A DNA stretch of 24,171 bases. Origin: Acanthaster planci. Lineage: Eukaryota > Echinodermata > Asteroidea > Valvatida > Acanthasteridae. The stretch lies in the NCBI RefSeq assembly GCF_001949145.1, contig NW_019091651.1, positions 272,541 through 296,711 of the forward strand. The letters run 5' to 3'. The translations under genes were made by a program, and so were the position numbers. The notes under the pieces were generated by a model. The model was not told where the DNA came from and made no database searches. It saw only the letters and a program-made list of their open reading frames with translations. Each line of letters opens with the position of its first letter. The first letter of the stretch is position 1. Shown here one piece after another: positions 9,301-20,000 of this stretch.

Positions 9301-9715
9301 TCTGTGATAACCAGAGGGTAACCGCGCTGATGAAAGAAACCTAGCATTTCCTTCCCACGTGCAGAGAACACCACATTGCTACTACAAATCCTATGCAGTC
9401 AAAGAAACTGAGAGTGAGGGATGGAGTTCTTACACTTGAAGGCGAGACGATTGGTACTGCAGATAGCTGTGGGAATTTGTGGGTTTTTAATTATCGGGTT
9501 CTTGTAGACTCCATTCTAGTAGTTATTCGACATTAGAAATCACTCGCCACATTTATTAGCAAACACAGGTAATAGAGTGCGAACCGCATGTACACCTAAA
9601 AACCAATACCGGGAAGGTATACTTCCATCCAGACGGACGAGTCTCTAGCCGCTCAGGGACAATCCTGAAGAAGACAGCGTGGGTCCTGCTCCCACTGAAG
9701 GGGTGCGACGTCACA
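9300..9715 (+). mobile_element. Probable 5' LTR (right end certain, left end unknown)
   Basis: The sequence ends in TCACA at 9711-9715 and is followed after three bases by a perfect primer binding site, which marks the right border of a 5' LTR. No second copy of this sequence is seen in the window, so the left border cannot be fixed by comparison and 9300 is only approximate. No clear TATA or AATAAA was found. Confidence 0.45.
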
Positions 9716-9718
9716 AAT

Positions 9719-9736
9719 TGGTGTCAGAAGTGGGAT
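9719..9736 (+). promoter_or_regulatory. tRNA-Leu primer binding site of an LTR retrotransposon
   Basis: TGGTGTCAGAAGTGGGAT is complementary to the 3' end of metazoan tRNA-Leu, including the CCA tail (ATCCCACTTCTGACACCA). It lies 3 bases after an LTR-like ACA end. This is where minus-strand DNA synthesis would start. Confidence 0.8.
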
Positions 9737-9862
9737 TCTTGTTGGTTTAGGCAAACTATACGGGGATTGTTTTGCATCTAATTTGCATACAGTTTATCAA
9801 TTTAATTAGAAATGCCCCCCCCGATCCCTGTCAATTAAGTCAGGGACCAAAACATCTACAAT

Positions 9863-10048
9863 ATGGCAGACATTAAACAGTTAGGGGAGGGAGACTTGCA
9901 AAAGTTACAATTAGAGTTTTAGTTATTTGAACGGGAAAAAGAACGACATTTGAAGAAGATTGCAAAGTTAAAAGCAGCCCTGAAGGAGGCTAACAGTTCT
10001 GATTCGGGCCCAGCAGGAGGCGCCCAAGTAAGTTTGCAGCAGATGTAA
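9863..10048 (+). pseudogene. Gag N-terminus fragment of an LTR retrotransposon
   Basis: The ATG at 9863 lies about 130 bases after the primer binding site, the normal place for gag. The frame reads MADIKQLGEGDLQKLQLEF, then a TAG (9920-9922), then an ERE-K-ER-LKKIAKLKAALKEA heptad-rich coiled coil. It ends in a GPAGGAQ linker and a TAA at 10046-10048. Coiled-coil starts of this kind are common in invertebrate Ty3/gypsy Gag proteins. The homology stops abruptly at about 10050. It may belong to the element whose pol lies at 12044-16667, with 2 kb inserted between, or to a separate truncated copy. Confidence 0.55.
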
Positions 10049-10359
10049 TGGGGAAAAATGGCACACTTCAGATAAGAATAAAAAATGCAGAAGAGACTTG
10101 AAGAAAATAAAATACTTGGGGAACTCGCTAAAAAAAAATTTCAAAAGGATCAAAAGGGAGAAGTCGCAAGAAGTCTAAAAGAATAGGGCTATGGAAGCTG
10201 AAACTTGATTCCAACAACAAAATCTTTTATTTTTTCTAAAAAATATCCCCCCAAAAAGGAAAGTAACTGGAGAACTAAAAAAAAAGGACTGGGTCAAAAA
10301 TCAGATTTTAAAATATTCACCTAAAGACTTGAAAATCTAGCCAAGAGAATTGCAGAAAC

Positions 10360-10555
10360 CAAACCTAAAATGTAGGAGAAATATGACCAAGACCAAAATT
10401 AATTTTAGAAATTAAACCAATCCTAGACCAAAGTAAACCCACCACAGAATCAAGGTATGGCTTAACCAATCTAAAACAAGACCAACCCAAACTAACAAGA
10501 AAAAAAAAAAGAAGAACCAACAAAGCCAACACAACCCAACACAACCAACACAGCA
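10360..10555. repeat. A/C-rich low-complexity tract
   Basis: The plus strand is dominated by A and C with repeated ACCAA and CAACA words. It ends in a near-tandem CCAACACAACCCAACACAAC array and a run of A around 10500. Confidence 0.6.
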
Positions 10556-11104
10556 CCTAAGAAAAGTTACAGATCAATCCAACTCAAGCGTTAACTACCT
10601 GTAAGTCAAAGGAAAAGTAATAAAAACCATATAGATACAAGTTGAAGACAAAGAAATTATCCAATGCACAAAGTACTACTCTGCACATCCACAGTTGCTC
10701 AATTTGCATCATAAACTTTTTTAGCTTCAGTAACAAACATGTGCAGTAAGGCTGAGACCTGCCAAAACTCGTGAATATCAATGAGGTAATAAATAAAAGG
10801 TCTGGCCACTTCCAAGAAGGCAGGCCACACTAATTCTTAATCCCTGCAATTACCTGAGCCTCCTGCTGAAACATGTGCACAAGCATATGGGAGTCCATGA
10901 ACAAAGAAAACTGACTTGCACAGGACGCATGTACTGGCCACATGGTTAACAAATACATGTACGTACTACACACAGGTAAAAGCACAAAAAAATTGATAAT
11001 AGAATTTATGCACTCGAGTTCAAGACTAAATAATAAAGAAAAGTAAGACAAATCTATCCGTGTTCTGTCATATGTACCAACTAAGTCAGCAGAAATACAC
11101 TTCA

Positions 11105-11206
11105 ACTCAATTTATTCTGCTTCACTTTCAATCATGGTCTGGAGTGAATCTACATGGCAATCCTCCTCCTCATAAACCAACTTTAACTTAAAATGTTCAT
11201 AAGCAC
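11105..11206 (-). pseudogene. Possible terminal exon fragment, unidentified
   Basis: On the minus strand a CCTAAG acceptor-like site is followed by an open frame reading AYEHFKLKLVYEEEDCHVDS, then LQTMIESEAE and a stop. The acidic, charged carboxyl-terminal texture looks like real coding sequence. A second stretch upstream on the same strand (about 11345-11265, VDFFGKFFTRKIDDGVYVV) may be another exon. No family is recognised and the splice sites are guesses. Confidence 0.2.
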
Positions 11207-12043
11207 GGACTTAGGACTCAAATCCAAAAGCAGAGAACCAAAATCGCAGATACGATCTATTTGTTACTAAAAAAAGAACTACATAGACTCCATCGTCAAT
11301 CTTCCTAGTGAAGAACTTCCCAAAAAAATCCACTTGTGTGAATACAAACACTATCTTCGTATTTAAACAGGCTAAGCAACAAGAACAAAAATATCCGAGT
11401 AGGCCAAAAGTTTTCAGCAATGATCAAAACACTGTGTAAAAGTTACAGTCATCTGGCTAGAATTTGGTTCAAATCTTACAAAAGAACACTTGGCCAATAA
11501 TGTGAGTAAAGATGAAACAATATCTCAAACTATGAAAGTGACATCATCAAAAGCAGTCAGCTGACATAAAATACAAAAGTCTTTCTCTTTAACAATACAG
11601 ATTAATACAGAAATAAAAGTAAACTCACCAAGTCCACCGCAGGTCTGAGCTTTCAAGGCAGAACTTGACTGGTATTTAATAGGTGTGTTACTTCACCGAC
11701 TGCCAACCTGCTTACTGAGACTTGGGCTCAAAGCATGCCCACAGTGCCTGTCCAGTTGCATGAGTCATCATCAAGTAAACAATTATGAGGGGCACAATGC
11801 AACTTCAGGATGGGTAGACTAAGGGGTGCTACTCCTATACAGTGTGTGGACATTTGCATTTAGTACAAAGAAAAAAAAATAAGTTAAATCTGCCCCTGCT
11901 ACACAGACATATAAAATGGTTCGGGTAGACTCGGACATAGAGTTGCAGTTTCCATGCCAATTGTTGGCTGAAAGTAAGGGTGAGACTTCTGGGTACGCGA
12001 CCATGGGTACGGTACGAAAGACCCCAGAAACCCACCTTCCTAC

Positions 12044-13010
12044 TTGAGTTTTGATTGGACAACCCCTAGAAAAGACAGGGTATCCAGTCCAGTGATCTCT
12101 GCTTTGTCAGAGCCAGATGTGAACAAGAACAGTAATGTCCGCATTCCATGCGCATCTGGCATAGAGAAGAAGCGACACTGCGATTTGTTGAGCTTTGCTA
12201 CACACCCAACAATTAGTAGGGTTGATCAGGTGGAGGCAGACAATCTTAGGGCAGAGGAGGCGGAGCCTCCCAAGCTAAAGAAGGATGTAAGGTTTATTGG
12301 GGAAGATGGGCTGAAGGAGCAGATGTCTCGAGCTCTGCGCCGTCCAAATATAGTCCCCGATTGTTTCAGTGGGAAAGTCCCATGGACAGAATATTACAGG
12401 CACTTTGAAAGCTGCAGTTAGTGAACCGGTGGGATAATGACCAAGCAGCTCAGTATCTGGAGAGGGAGCTAACAAAGGGCATAAGCTGAGTTATGATGAG
12501 CTTGTAAAGTTGTTAGCAAGAAGATTTGGGCCAGGTCAACAAGTCAAAAACTTCCTTGTTGAACTACGTCATCGCTGGCAAAAGCCGAAAGAAACTATGC
12601 AGGAGTTATGCCAAGCAATCCACGAGCTGGCAGTAAAAGCATATCCGGAAATCCCTGAAGAAGCAAGGGACTGGTTGGAGAAAAATCACTTGTTGATGCC
12701 GTATCCGATCAACACATATGAAAGGGCGTATTTCGTGCGAGACCAAAAAACCTATCTGAGGCACTCCAGGCTGCCTTAAAGAGCTTTCTTAAGGTAGAGT
12801 CTCAGAGGAGATTTGATAAGTCCCCCAAGTTTGCAAGGGGCATGGATCATGGTATGGAGGACTGGATCCAGACTATTGAGAAAGCTGCAAGTCAGCAGGT
12901 GAAGTGTGTAAGCGATTTGACTAAGCAAATGGATAAAGTCCTCAAAGCGGTGTCATCTGGGCTACCAGCACTAAGCTCACCGTGCACATACAAGATGGCG
13001 TGATAAAACC
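12044..13010 (+). pseudogene. Ty3/gypsy Gag (matrix/capsid part), broken
   Basis: Two open segments (12044-12421 and 12510-12779) with a short frame-shifted join and a decayed tail encode a retrotransposon Gag. Visible are IVPDCFSGKVPWTEYYRHFE followed by WDNDQAAQYLERELT, the usual 'fold, W, FE, W' capsid core. Then come YDELVKLLARRFG, LRHRWQKPKETMQELCQAIH and AYPEIPEEARDW. In the family this protein forms the virus-like particle in the cytoplasm. It leads directly into the zinc knuckle at 13020. Stops after 12421 and 12779 and a frame change near 12480 make it non-functional. Confidence 0.8.
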
Positions 13011-13013
13011 GAG

Positions 13014-13442
13014 TTGGAGTGTCACAACTGTGGCACGCTGGGGCATTTTGCAAAAGAATGCCAGAAACCCAGAGCCAAACGATCCTATAACCAGGGAAAC
13101 AGGGAACAAATGACCGAGAGGCCCGTCGGGAGGCTGATGTCTTCTATCAGTTACCCAATGAACAATGGCCCGTGTTGGAACGCTGTGAAGACTGAGTATT
13201 GGCAAGTTGACGGTAGTCCATTGAACGTACGTGGAACAGCCTGGGTAGACTTGCAAATCAGTAGGACTTTACGACCTGCAAAGGCCGTATTTGTTGACCT
13301 ATCGATACTTGCAATGCTTGGAATGGATTGGTTGTTGCAAACAGATGGTAACCTGGACTGCTGTACTTTGGAGTTTTGCAAAATGGTGAAAGAATTAAGT
13401 GCACATCATCTGATGGGGTGTCATTTATTGGACAAGTTGTAA
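13014..13442 (+). pseudogene. Ty3/gypsy zinc knuckle and protease remnant
   Basis: The frame starts with a CCHC nucleic-acid-binding knuckle, CHNCGTLGHFAKEC (C-x2-C-x4-H-x4-C), followed by a basic RAKRS segment. It then has the second half of a retropepsin-like fold: VDGSPLNVRGTAWVDLQI and AMLGMDWL, the conserved hydrophobic-LGMD motif. The catalytic DTG that should come about 40 residues before is not visible, which suggests a deletion between knuckle and protease at about 13100-13180. A frame change near 13376 leads to a short continuation (13376-13579). Confidence 0.75.
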
Positions 13443-13672
13443 TAAGTGAAACTATGGAGATACCTGGAGGATACGAGGCGATTCTCGCCGGATCGATAGT
13501 TGGACACTGTGAAGGTGTAAATAGGCCAGTAATAGTCGAACCAATCGAGTCTGGTGGCCGAGCTGGTGAAAAAGACTGATCTTGGCCAAGTCTGTGATTG
13601 AGTTACCAACAGAGATAGTGCCCATTCGGGTTCTAAGCCCAAAATGACAAGCGTGCACTCAGGGCAGGGACC

Positions 13673-14473
13673 ATGGCTGCAACTGTTTCACCAGTTAAAG
13701 TTGAAAGTCTGTCTGCGGAACAAAAAGACCACGTTGGAATGGGCATCCTACCGACCCATTTGCATGAACTTTATGAAAGGGGTACAGCCAGATTATGCCC
13801 AAAAGACCGTGATAAATTGAGAGACTGCTTGATTAAGTACCAGGATGTATTTTCTTGTGGCGAGGGGGACATAGGTCATACCAACATGGTTAAGCACCAC
13901 ATAAACACTGGGGGTGATAGACCGGTCAAACAATAGCCAAGGCGCCACCCCGCAAGCAATCTCGAAGAAATCGGTAGGCAGGTTGAAGATTTGAAGCAGA
14001 GAGGCCTGATTGAGGAGTCGGATAGCCCATGGATGGCAAATGTAGTGCTTGTAAAGGAGAAGGATGGAACGAAACGCCTTCGCATTGACTACAGGGGTTT
14101 GAATGCAGTAACGGTAAAGGACTTTTATCCTGTGCTGAGAATCGACGACACTGTATAGATGAAATTCAAAGTCATGCCATTTGGCATGGCAAATGCACCA
14201 GCAACCTTTGAACGTTTAATGGAGAAGCTCTTGGCCAGACTCCAGTGGGACATTTTACTGGGTTACTTAGATGATGTCATCGTTTTCGGCAAGACAGTGA
14301 ATGATGAGATAGAACGCTTATGCAAAGTGTTTGAACGTTTGCAGAGTGCAGGCCTAAAACTCAAGCCAAGGAAATGCAGCCTTTTTCAGAAATCCGTAAG
14401 CTTTCTCGGCCACATCGTGTCAAAGGAAGGAGTGGCAAGGGATCCCGCCAAAGTCAGGGCAGTAGCTCACTGA
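13673..14473 (+). pseudogene. Ty3/gypsy reverse transcriptase with motif A deleted
   Basis: After a linker rich in acidic residues (13673-13936), frame-shifted segments give [20 protein letters not shown] and [20 protein letters not shown] (about 14005-14135). Next comes a TAG at 14156-14158. The frame resumes at 14159 with FKVMPFGMANAPATFERLM, the YLDD catalytic box (about 14262) and the LGHIVSKEG thumb motif. Only a few codons separate the IDD of the fingers from FKVMPFG, where the family has about 40, including motif A with its catalytic Asp. The enzyme therefore cannot have been active in this form. The identity is certain. Confidence 0.9.
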
Positions 14474-15080
14474 CCAGTCCCTAAGTGCGTAAACAAGCTA
14501 AGAAGCTTCATTGGCCTAGCTTCATGTTATCGCAGGTTCATCCGGGACTTTGCAACCATTGCTAGCCCGCTACACGCATTGACGTCAAAATCTAGAGACT
14601 TCATATGGACTGATGCCTGTCGGGAGGCATTCATTCGATTAAAGGAGAAATTGGTTACTTCCCCAGTTCTCGCTTACCTGTCGCCAGAGGGCTAGTACAT
14701 ATTAGACTCCGATGCAAGTTCTGAGGGAGTAGGGGGTGTGCTGTCTCAAGTCCAAGATGGGGTAGAAAAGGTTGCTGCTTTCGCGAGTAGGAAGCTCAAC
14801 AAGGCCAAGAAAAACTAATGTGTGACTAGGCGAGAATTACTGGCGGTAGTGGTCTACCTGAAATACTTCCGCCATTATCTGTATGGGCGGAAAGTAACCG
14901 TGAGAACAGACCATTCTCTTTTGAGATGGCTGATGAAGACAAAAGACCTGGAAGGCCAGCTTGCATGCTGGTTAGAAACAGTATCAGAACATGACCTCAT
15001 CATACAACACCGCCCTGGTGCCAAACATACAAACGCCGACGGGTTATCCCGTCAACCCTGCAAACAGTGTAGCAACTGTA
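14474..15080 (+). pseudogene. Ty3/gypsy RT connection and RNase H
   Basis: The connection region (KLRSFIGLASCYRRFIRDFA, then FIWTDACREAF) is interrupted by stops at 14471-14473 and near 14694. RNase H follows: YILDSDASSEGVGGVLSQ gives the first Asp, TRRELLAVV the Glu, RTDHSLLRWL the second Asp and NADGLSR the last Asp. All four acidic ligands survive, split over frames by stops at about 14694 and 14818-14820. The last part belongs to the open frame 14822-15496. In the element this domain degrades the RNA template strand. Confidence 0.85.
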
Positions 15081-16667
15081 ATGGTGCTGATTCTGATGAT
15101 GCCAGTCCCGTACGATATGTAAATGCGGTATTGCAACCAGGTCTGAGCAACGATGAGCTACTCAAGGCTCAGCTAGAAGATGCCACCATACGTTGGGTAG
15201 TGGAAGCAAAGACTAAAGGAAAAGAATGCCCTCTATGGGGGGAGATAGCTGCAATACCTCCAGCAAACAAGACATACTGGTCGTACTGGGACCAATTAGT
15301 AATCTGTGACGGTGTACTATACAAACGTTGGGAATCAGACGATGGGATTTCTGTCCACTGGAGACTGGTTGTACCTGAACAGTTGAGGTGCCAGTGTACT
15401 AACGAACTACATAGCGGTAAATTGGGCGGCCATCTTGGTATGAAAAAGACAAATGCAAATGTTAAAGCTGTATTTCCGGGTAGGAATGACCGCTGATGTA
15501 AGAGCTTGCATTCACTGCTGTGACCAAAGGGCTAAGAGGAAATCTCCCACCAAAAGAAGGCGTGCGCCCTTGCAACAATACAACGTGGGCGGGACTATGG
15601 TTGCCATGGATTTGATTGGCTCACTTTCCAATACAAATGAGGGAAACCAGTGGATTCATGTAGTAGGCAAGTATGCCACCAGATGGATGGAAGTGGATGC
15701 CCTTCCTGACGCGAAAGCTGAAACCGTTGCTACTAAGTTTGTTACCGAATTTGTATGCCGTTATGGAGTGCCCAGAGAAATTCATTCGGACCAAGGGACT
15801 AGGCTAACTTTGAGTCCAAAATATTCCAAGAATTATGCAAACATTTGAGGACACACAAAACCCGTACAACCGCCTATAACCCAAAATCAGATGACCTTAT
15901 CGAAAGATTCACTGATTAATATCAAAAATTAATATCAACGATCAACGATCCTCACATTGGCCAGCGTGACTGGGACAAATGCCTCCCGTTTGCAACAGGA
16001 GCGTACAGGTGTATGCCCCAAGAGATTATCGGAATATGATGATGATGGGTCAAGAGGTGATGCTCCCCATCGATTTGACTATTCAGCAACCAAGTACTGA
16101 GGATGATGGGATACAAACAGACTACGCTCAGGATCTCCGCAGCCAGATTGAAAGGGCCCATGAACGAGCACAAACTCGAGTCTTTGAAGGCAAGAGAAAA
16201 ACTACGACAGGAGAACAACTGACGCAGGGATCCAAGAAGGCCAATTTGTTTGGACATTCAATCCTGCGAGGAAAAGGGGGGGGGGTTGTGACAAGCTGCG
16301 AATGAAGTGGGAGGGACCATATATGGTCCTCCATTGGTTATTCGACGTTGTCTTCCGGATACAGAAATCAAAAGGCGCTAACCCGCGCGTTATACATGCA
16401 GATAGACTCAAACCCTACCAAGGAGATCATGTCGAGCCATGGAACACAGCTGACGTGACCCAAAGCAACATTACGATACCACTAACTCCCTGTCTTTATT
16501 TTTACATTCAACCAAGACAAGGGAAGCAGAAGTAAGTGGCCCTCCTCCTGGTGATGCAGTAGTACAGACTGGTGGGGTGGAACACCTTCGTCGAAGGATC
16601 CCGAAGCTTGCCGAGGTTGTGGTCGATACAAGCTTTTGCACCACTGTGGATGGAGTTGTCATCCACT
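15081..16667 (+). pseudogene. Ty3/gypsy integrase with GPY/F module
   Basis: The frame 14822-15496 carries the zinc-binding HHCC start (ELHSGKLGGHLGMKK; CIHCC in the next frame near 15510). The frame 15453-15848 holds the catalytic core: the first Asp in MVAMDLIGSL, then TRWMEVDALPDAKAE, then the second Asp in IHSDQGT. The Glu survives in another frame in AYNPKSDDLIERF (about 15875-15910). The GPY/F module KWEGPYMVLHWLFDVVFRIQ (from 16305) and IHADRLKPYQGD follow. A G run at 16275-16284 coincides with a frame break. The tail ends at a stop at 16665-16667. No polypurine tract plus LTR follows, so the 3' end is missing. Confidence 0.85.
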
Positions 16668-16940
16668 GAGAAACCAGGAAGAAGGGGTTCTTTCAGGACG
16701 CGCTAGCAGATTATACCCACCTGCCTTCAACAAATCTTGGAGACACAAAGTAATAACCGTTTTTTAAGACATAACAGCTTGCCATTTAACAATCCAAATT
16801 AAGCAGCTGATCATTTGTATATTTATTATTCATTATTCATTCATCAATCAGATCTCAGGATAAATCTATGTCTTGCTTTCTTATACAGTATTAAAGAGTT
16901 TCTGTAAGGCTTATGTTCTTTCTTTCTTTGTGATTGACAG
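16668..16940. other. Junction between gypsy end and next RAG1-N-like exon
   Basis: Contains ATTATTCATT-type simple sequence (16820-16850) and a pyrimidine-rich stretch TTCTTTCTTTCTTTGTGATTGACAG that serves as a splice acceptor at 16940. I could not place the retroelement boundary or a target duplication. Confidence 0.45.
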
Positions 16941-17207
16941 AAACTAGTATCGATCTGTGTACCGCAGCCACAAAAAGCAAGTGAAAGTGCGTCCTCCTTG
17001 GCAAAGCGACAGAGAACGCACATTCTGGCCAAGGCTAGAGAGGTCATGCGTGGTGGGGATGCCCAAGCACAATTTGCAGATGAGGTCAAGCTACAGCAAA
17101 GTTAAAGTGATCACCAGCAAGGTTTACAGCACATGGATCTGCACCAAATTTGCATTCCTACTGGAAATTTCCTGAAAATGAAAGCTGATTTATGCCTTCT
17201 CTGGAAA
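16941..17207 (+). pseudogene. RAG1-N-like transposon gene, exon after the RING part
   Basis: After the acceptor GATTGACAG the frame reads SESASSLAKRQRTHILAKAR and EVMRGGDAQAQFADE. An in-frame TAA follows at 17103-17105, then HQICIPTGNFLKMKADLCLL, ending in W-K before a GTGAGC donor. As I know the family, this block (ILAKAREVM-GGD, IP-G-FL-MKADL-LPW) directly precedes a W-L-K exon, and that is what is found at 19764. A possible loss of a few codons (NKLR) at the junction remains open, because the phase with 19764 does not match exactly. Domain function is unknown. Confidence 0.75.
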
Positions 17208-19763
17208 GTGAGCAAAGAATAGAAAAGGTTGTTAAATTGTTTGAATTTTAAATATATCTCCCAAAACATAATACTATCCAGCATCTGAAGTATACATTCT
17301 GTAAAACAAGAGATTGAATCTTCACAAGATAAGTCAGTTCATCTCTCACTATATATGATACTAAAAAATTGGCTGGAACGTATTTCATATGTGACAGGAT
17401 ATTTTTTTTCTTACATTTTAGTGTGATTTAATTCCTCTGCATGGTCCCCTATATTTTCTATTCAGTAATGTAACAGATGGGGAGATTCTTTTAAGTCAAG
17501 TAAACCTCGTGAATAGGCAATTAGACAAACCACCGGCCATTTCCTGTGGTGTGGTCTCCTGGTCCATGTGGCTCACCTTGCCACATCATCATTCAGATAA
17601 TAGTGTGACGGAAAGTGTATAGGACTAGAGCTAGTCTAATTTTATTAATGAGTTGCAGTGCACGTACCTGATTGGCTAGTGACTTCTTAACGTGTGCTGG
17701 CTAGGCAGAGCGTAGCGCGCTGTGCGCACATGGTCGTGCTCCTGCAGTGAGCGCTGCGATCGCATTATAGGTGGTTGCGTGTTGGACTTNCAACCAAACC
17801 AATCTCCCAATCACTTCACCGTACATTTCATTTGTTGATTTGTGTTGATTATTGTTGAATAAATTGAACGTCCTGTACCGACAGTTCTTCTGTCAAGGAT
17901 TACTTTCTTTACAGGTTGATTGTGTAATTCAGCAGAGACTAATTAACACTCGGTCACAATCGGCGGTATATTTCCTCCTAAACGGTCCTGCACCCTTTGC
18001 CTTGAGGTCGCTCTGTGTGGTCTCTCGTCTGGGGAAAAGCCTTAGGTTGGGAAGATCGACTCTGCCACTAATAGTGCTTGGTTTGATCCCATCAACTCAG
18101 GGTAGGCCCGGGGATGCCCGCCACAATAGCCTAATACATGGACACACATACATGTATTCTCTACTTGGGCTATCGTGACACCGGGTACATCAAGTCCTAA
18201 ACCTACAACTGTATATGTTCAGAAAGTTCCTTTGAGGATTCTTGGGTGAGTTTACATTTTTTCCATATCTTAGGGGGAGCTTCTTACTGCATATTGTATT
18301 TGAAGTGCATTCCAAAGGGTCCAGAGAATAGATATTTCGCTGTGAAGATTCCTCTAAAAGTTTCTAGCTACATTCACAATTTCCAGTTTCTTGAAAGGAC
18401 TTGGGATTCATTGACTTCTAGTTTTTGCATTGACTTTTGGTTTTGTCCAATGTATATAGCTGCTCTGGAGTGTTTTCAGAGTAAAAGTAAGTTTCTAGTG
18501 TTTGGAAGACTTGGGATCACATTGTTATTTTTGGTTTGAGTCATTCTGCTGTTTGACTTCCTATGTGTAAGTGAAGGATCGAGTTATTTTATGATGTCAC
18601 ACTGTGCAAGTATTATTTTCTCGAAATCTTGATCTTGAAAAAGTAGAGTGGATTTTCTTTGCCAGCAGCAATGGATACAGTTCATCTTTGCATTCAATCA
18701 TGAAAAGTCATCATGCCATTTCAATTATTCTGTATTTCCTTTATGTGTATGCGTGCAGAACTCTTACTGTTTGCTAAGGACTAGTTGTACTTGTTTGCCA
18801 AGTCTTGTTTACTAAGATAGAAACTTCAATGTTACGTATATGTAGCCAACTCTTAGTTTTATTGTATTGCTCAAAAGACTTTTGGTGATGATATCGATAT
18901 TGTGGTGCTGAGTATCTATACTGCATATACATACTGTGGCGATAATTGATATGTGGTCACTGCACCATCTCTATGCCATGGGTGGGACAGTTGTGCATTC
19001 CAAGGTCCAGTAGAGTGTTTATGAACTCCTGGAAGGAGGCTTAATTATAGTCACCTGTTCCTTGCTCATTAGTATGTATTAGTCTTTTCTACCCCCAGTA
19101 TGGAACAGTGCAGCAGTGGCTAGTGAATTGTTTATTTAGGGAGAGGCAGCTGAGCCAGGCACTATAGATCTTCTGTGATGTAAAGATAGAGGCCTACATG
19201 TAGCTCATGTAGTTAAGGAGATTAAGTTTGAGGATTTTGCATTTTCATCTGCCAGAACTGTACCCAATGAGGGACACTGTTATGACTTAAGGGAAACTAT
19301 TTTATGTTTTCGTTACAGAGTAATAGCTGTTTGCCTTCGGATTACATGCATGATTTTGATTTGATTTTAGAATTTACTTCAGATTTTTCTTCTTTCTTCT
19401 TTGTTTCCGTTTAGCTACTGTACCAACCCTTTTTTTTAATTATAAATTCTGAGTAAATAAAAAATTATTTTAGCCACTAGAAAAGAACCTTTTGCCGTCT
19501 CACATATTTGTGCTAATTTTGATTCTGCCATTTACACATGCAGTACAAATATGACTACTGTTGGATTTATGGCTGACAGCATTGTCACTGCTTCATATAT
19601 TCTCAGCTAATATTGCCAATATAAATTTGAAAAGGAAGTCAACACATCTTCAGATATACAAATACTTCTTATGAAGATTTAACTCACAGATGATCATGGG
19701 TTAACACATAATAGAAATATTTCAACTTGTTGATTTTGTTTAAATTCCCTTCTATATTTTTAG
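17208..19763. other. Large intron with possible solo LTR
   Basis: No exon of the gene is recognised between GTGAGC at 17208 and TTTTTAG at 19763. It holds an LTR-like block at 17603-18179 and one N at 17790. The rest is AT-rich with an open frame at 18246-18539 that has no recognisable motif. Confidence 0.45.
17603..18179 (+). mobile_element. Possible solo LTR
   Basis: The block starts TGTGACGG and ends ATCGTGACA, the TGT...ACA termini of a gypsy-type LTR. It has a GC-rich promoter-like part (about 17690-17790), an AATAAA at about 17858, and a 300-base downstream part. The flanks (AATAG and CCGGG) do not form a target duplication, and no internal retroelement sequence lies beside it. A chance pair of termini cannot be excluded. 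Confidence 0.35.
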
Positions 19764-20000
19764 GTGGCTCAAACAATACGGTGTTCTTACAGAAAGTGAA
19801 AGATCACTCTGTCTGCAGGGTAAGCAAATCATTGATGACAACATACTTGGAGAACAGCTACCCTGTCTCTTCAAAGATGATGTGAATGGTGGAAAGATGG
19901 TGGGCCAATCAGCATGCTTGGGCGTCAAATCCCTGATGGCAAAGACTGTTCAGCAGCTAGAGAGATATGATCAGAAAGGCCAGTTTTGTTACTTTGAAAA
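19764..20000 (+). pseudogene. RAG1-N-like transposon gene, WLKQYGV exon
   Basis: A TATATTTTTAG acceptor is followed by G-TGG: WLKQYGVLTESERSLCLQGK, then a FKDDVNGGKMVGQSACLGVK segment and a VQQLERYDQKGQF end. The donor is GAAAA/GTAAAT. The 237-base exon is fully open. The start W-L-K and TESE are typical of the second exon block of this invertebrate protein family, following the MKADLCL block. The frame into the next exon is not exact as drawn. Confidence 0.7.

Larger units (their letters stand above)
10049..12043. other. A-rich unassigned insert between gag start and gypsy body
   Basis: From 10050 to about 10600 the plus strand is very A-rich and G-poor, with poly-A runs and a CCAACACA-like simple repeat (10523-10552). 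From 10600 to 12040 it is AT-rich without recognisable genes. One short minus-strand exon-like stretch is listed separately. It could be a nested insertion that has decayed. Confidence 0.45.

Noticed and set aside
18030-18120. tRNA-like SINE promoter (GGTTTGATCCC resembles a B box)
   Set aside because: No matching A box at the right distance and no tRNA-like fold could be built.
18246-18539. Plus-strand 97-codon open frame in the large intron
   Set aside because: Hydrophobic, without motif or splice context fitting the gene.
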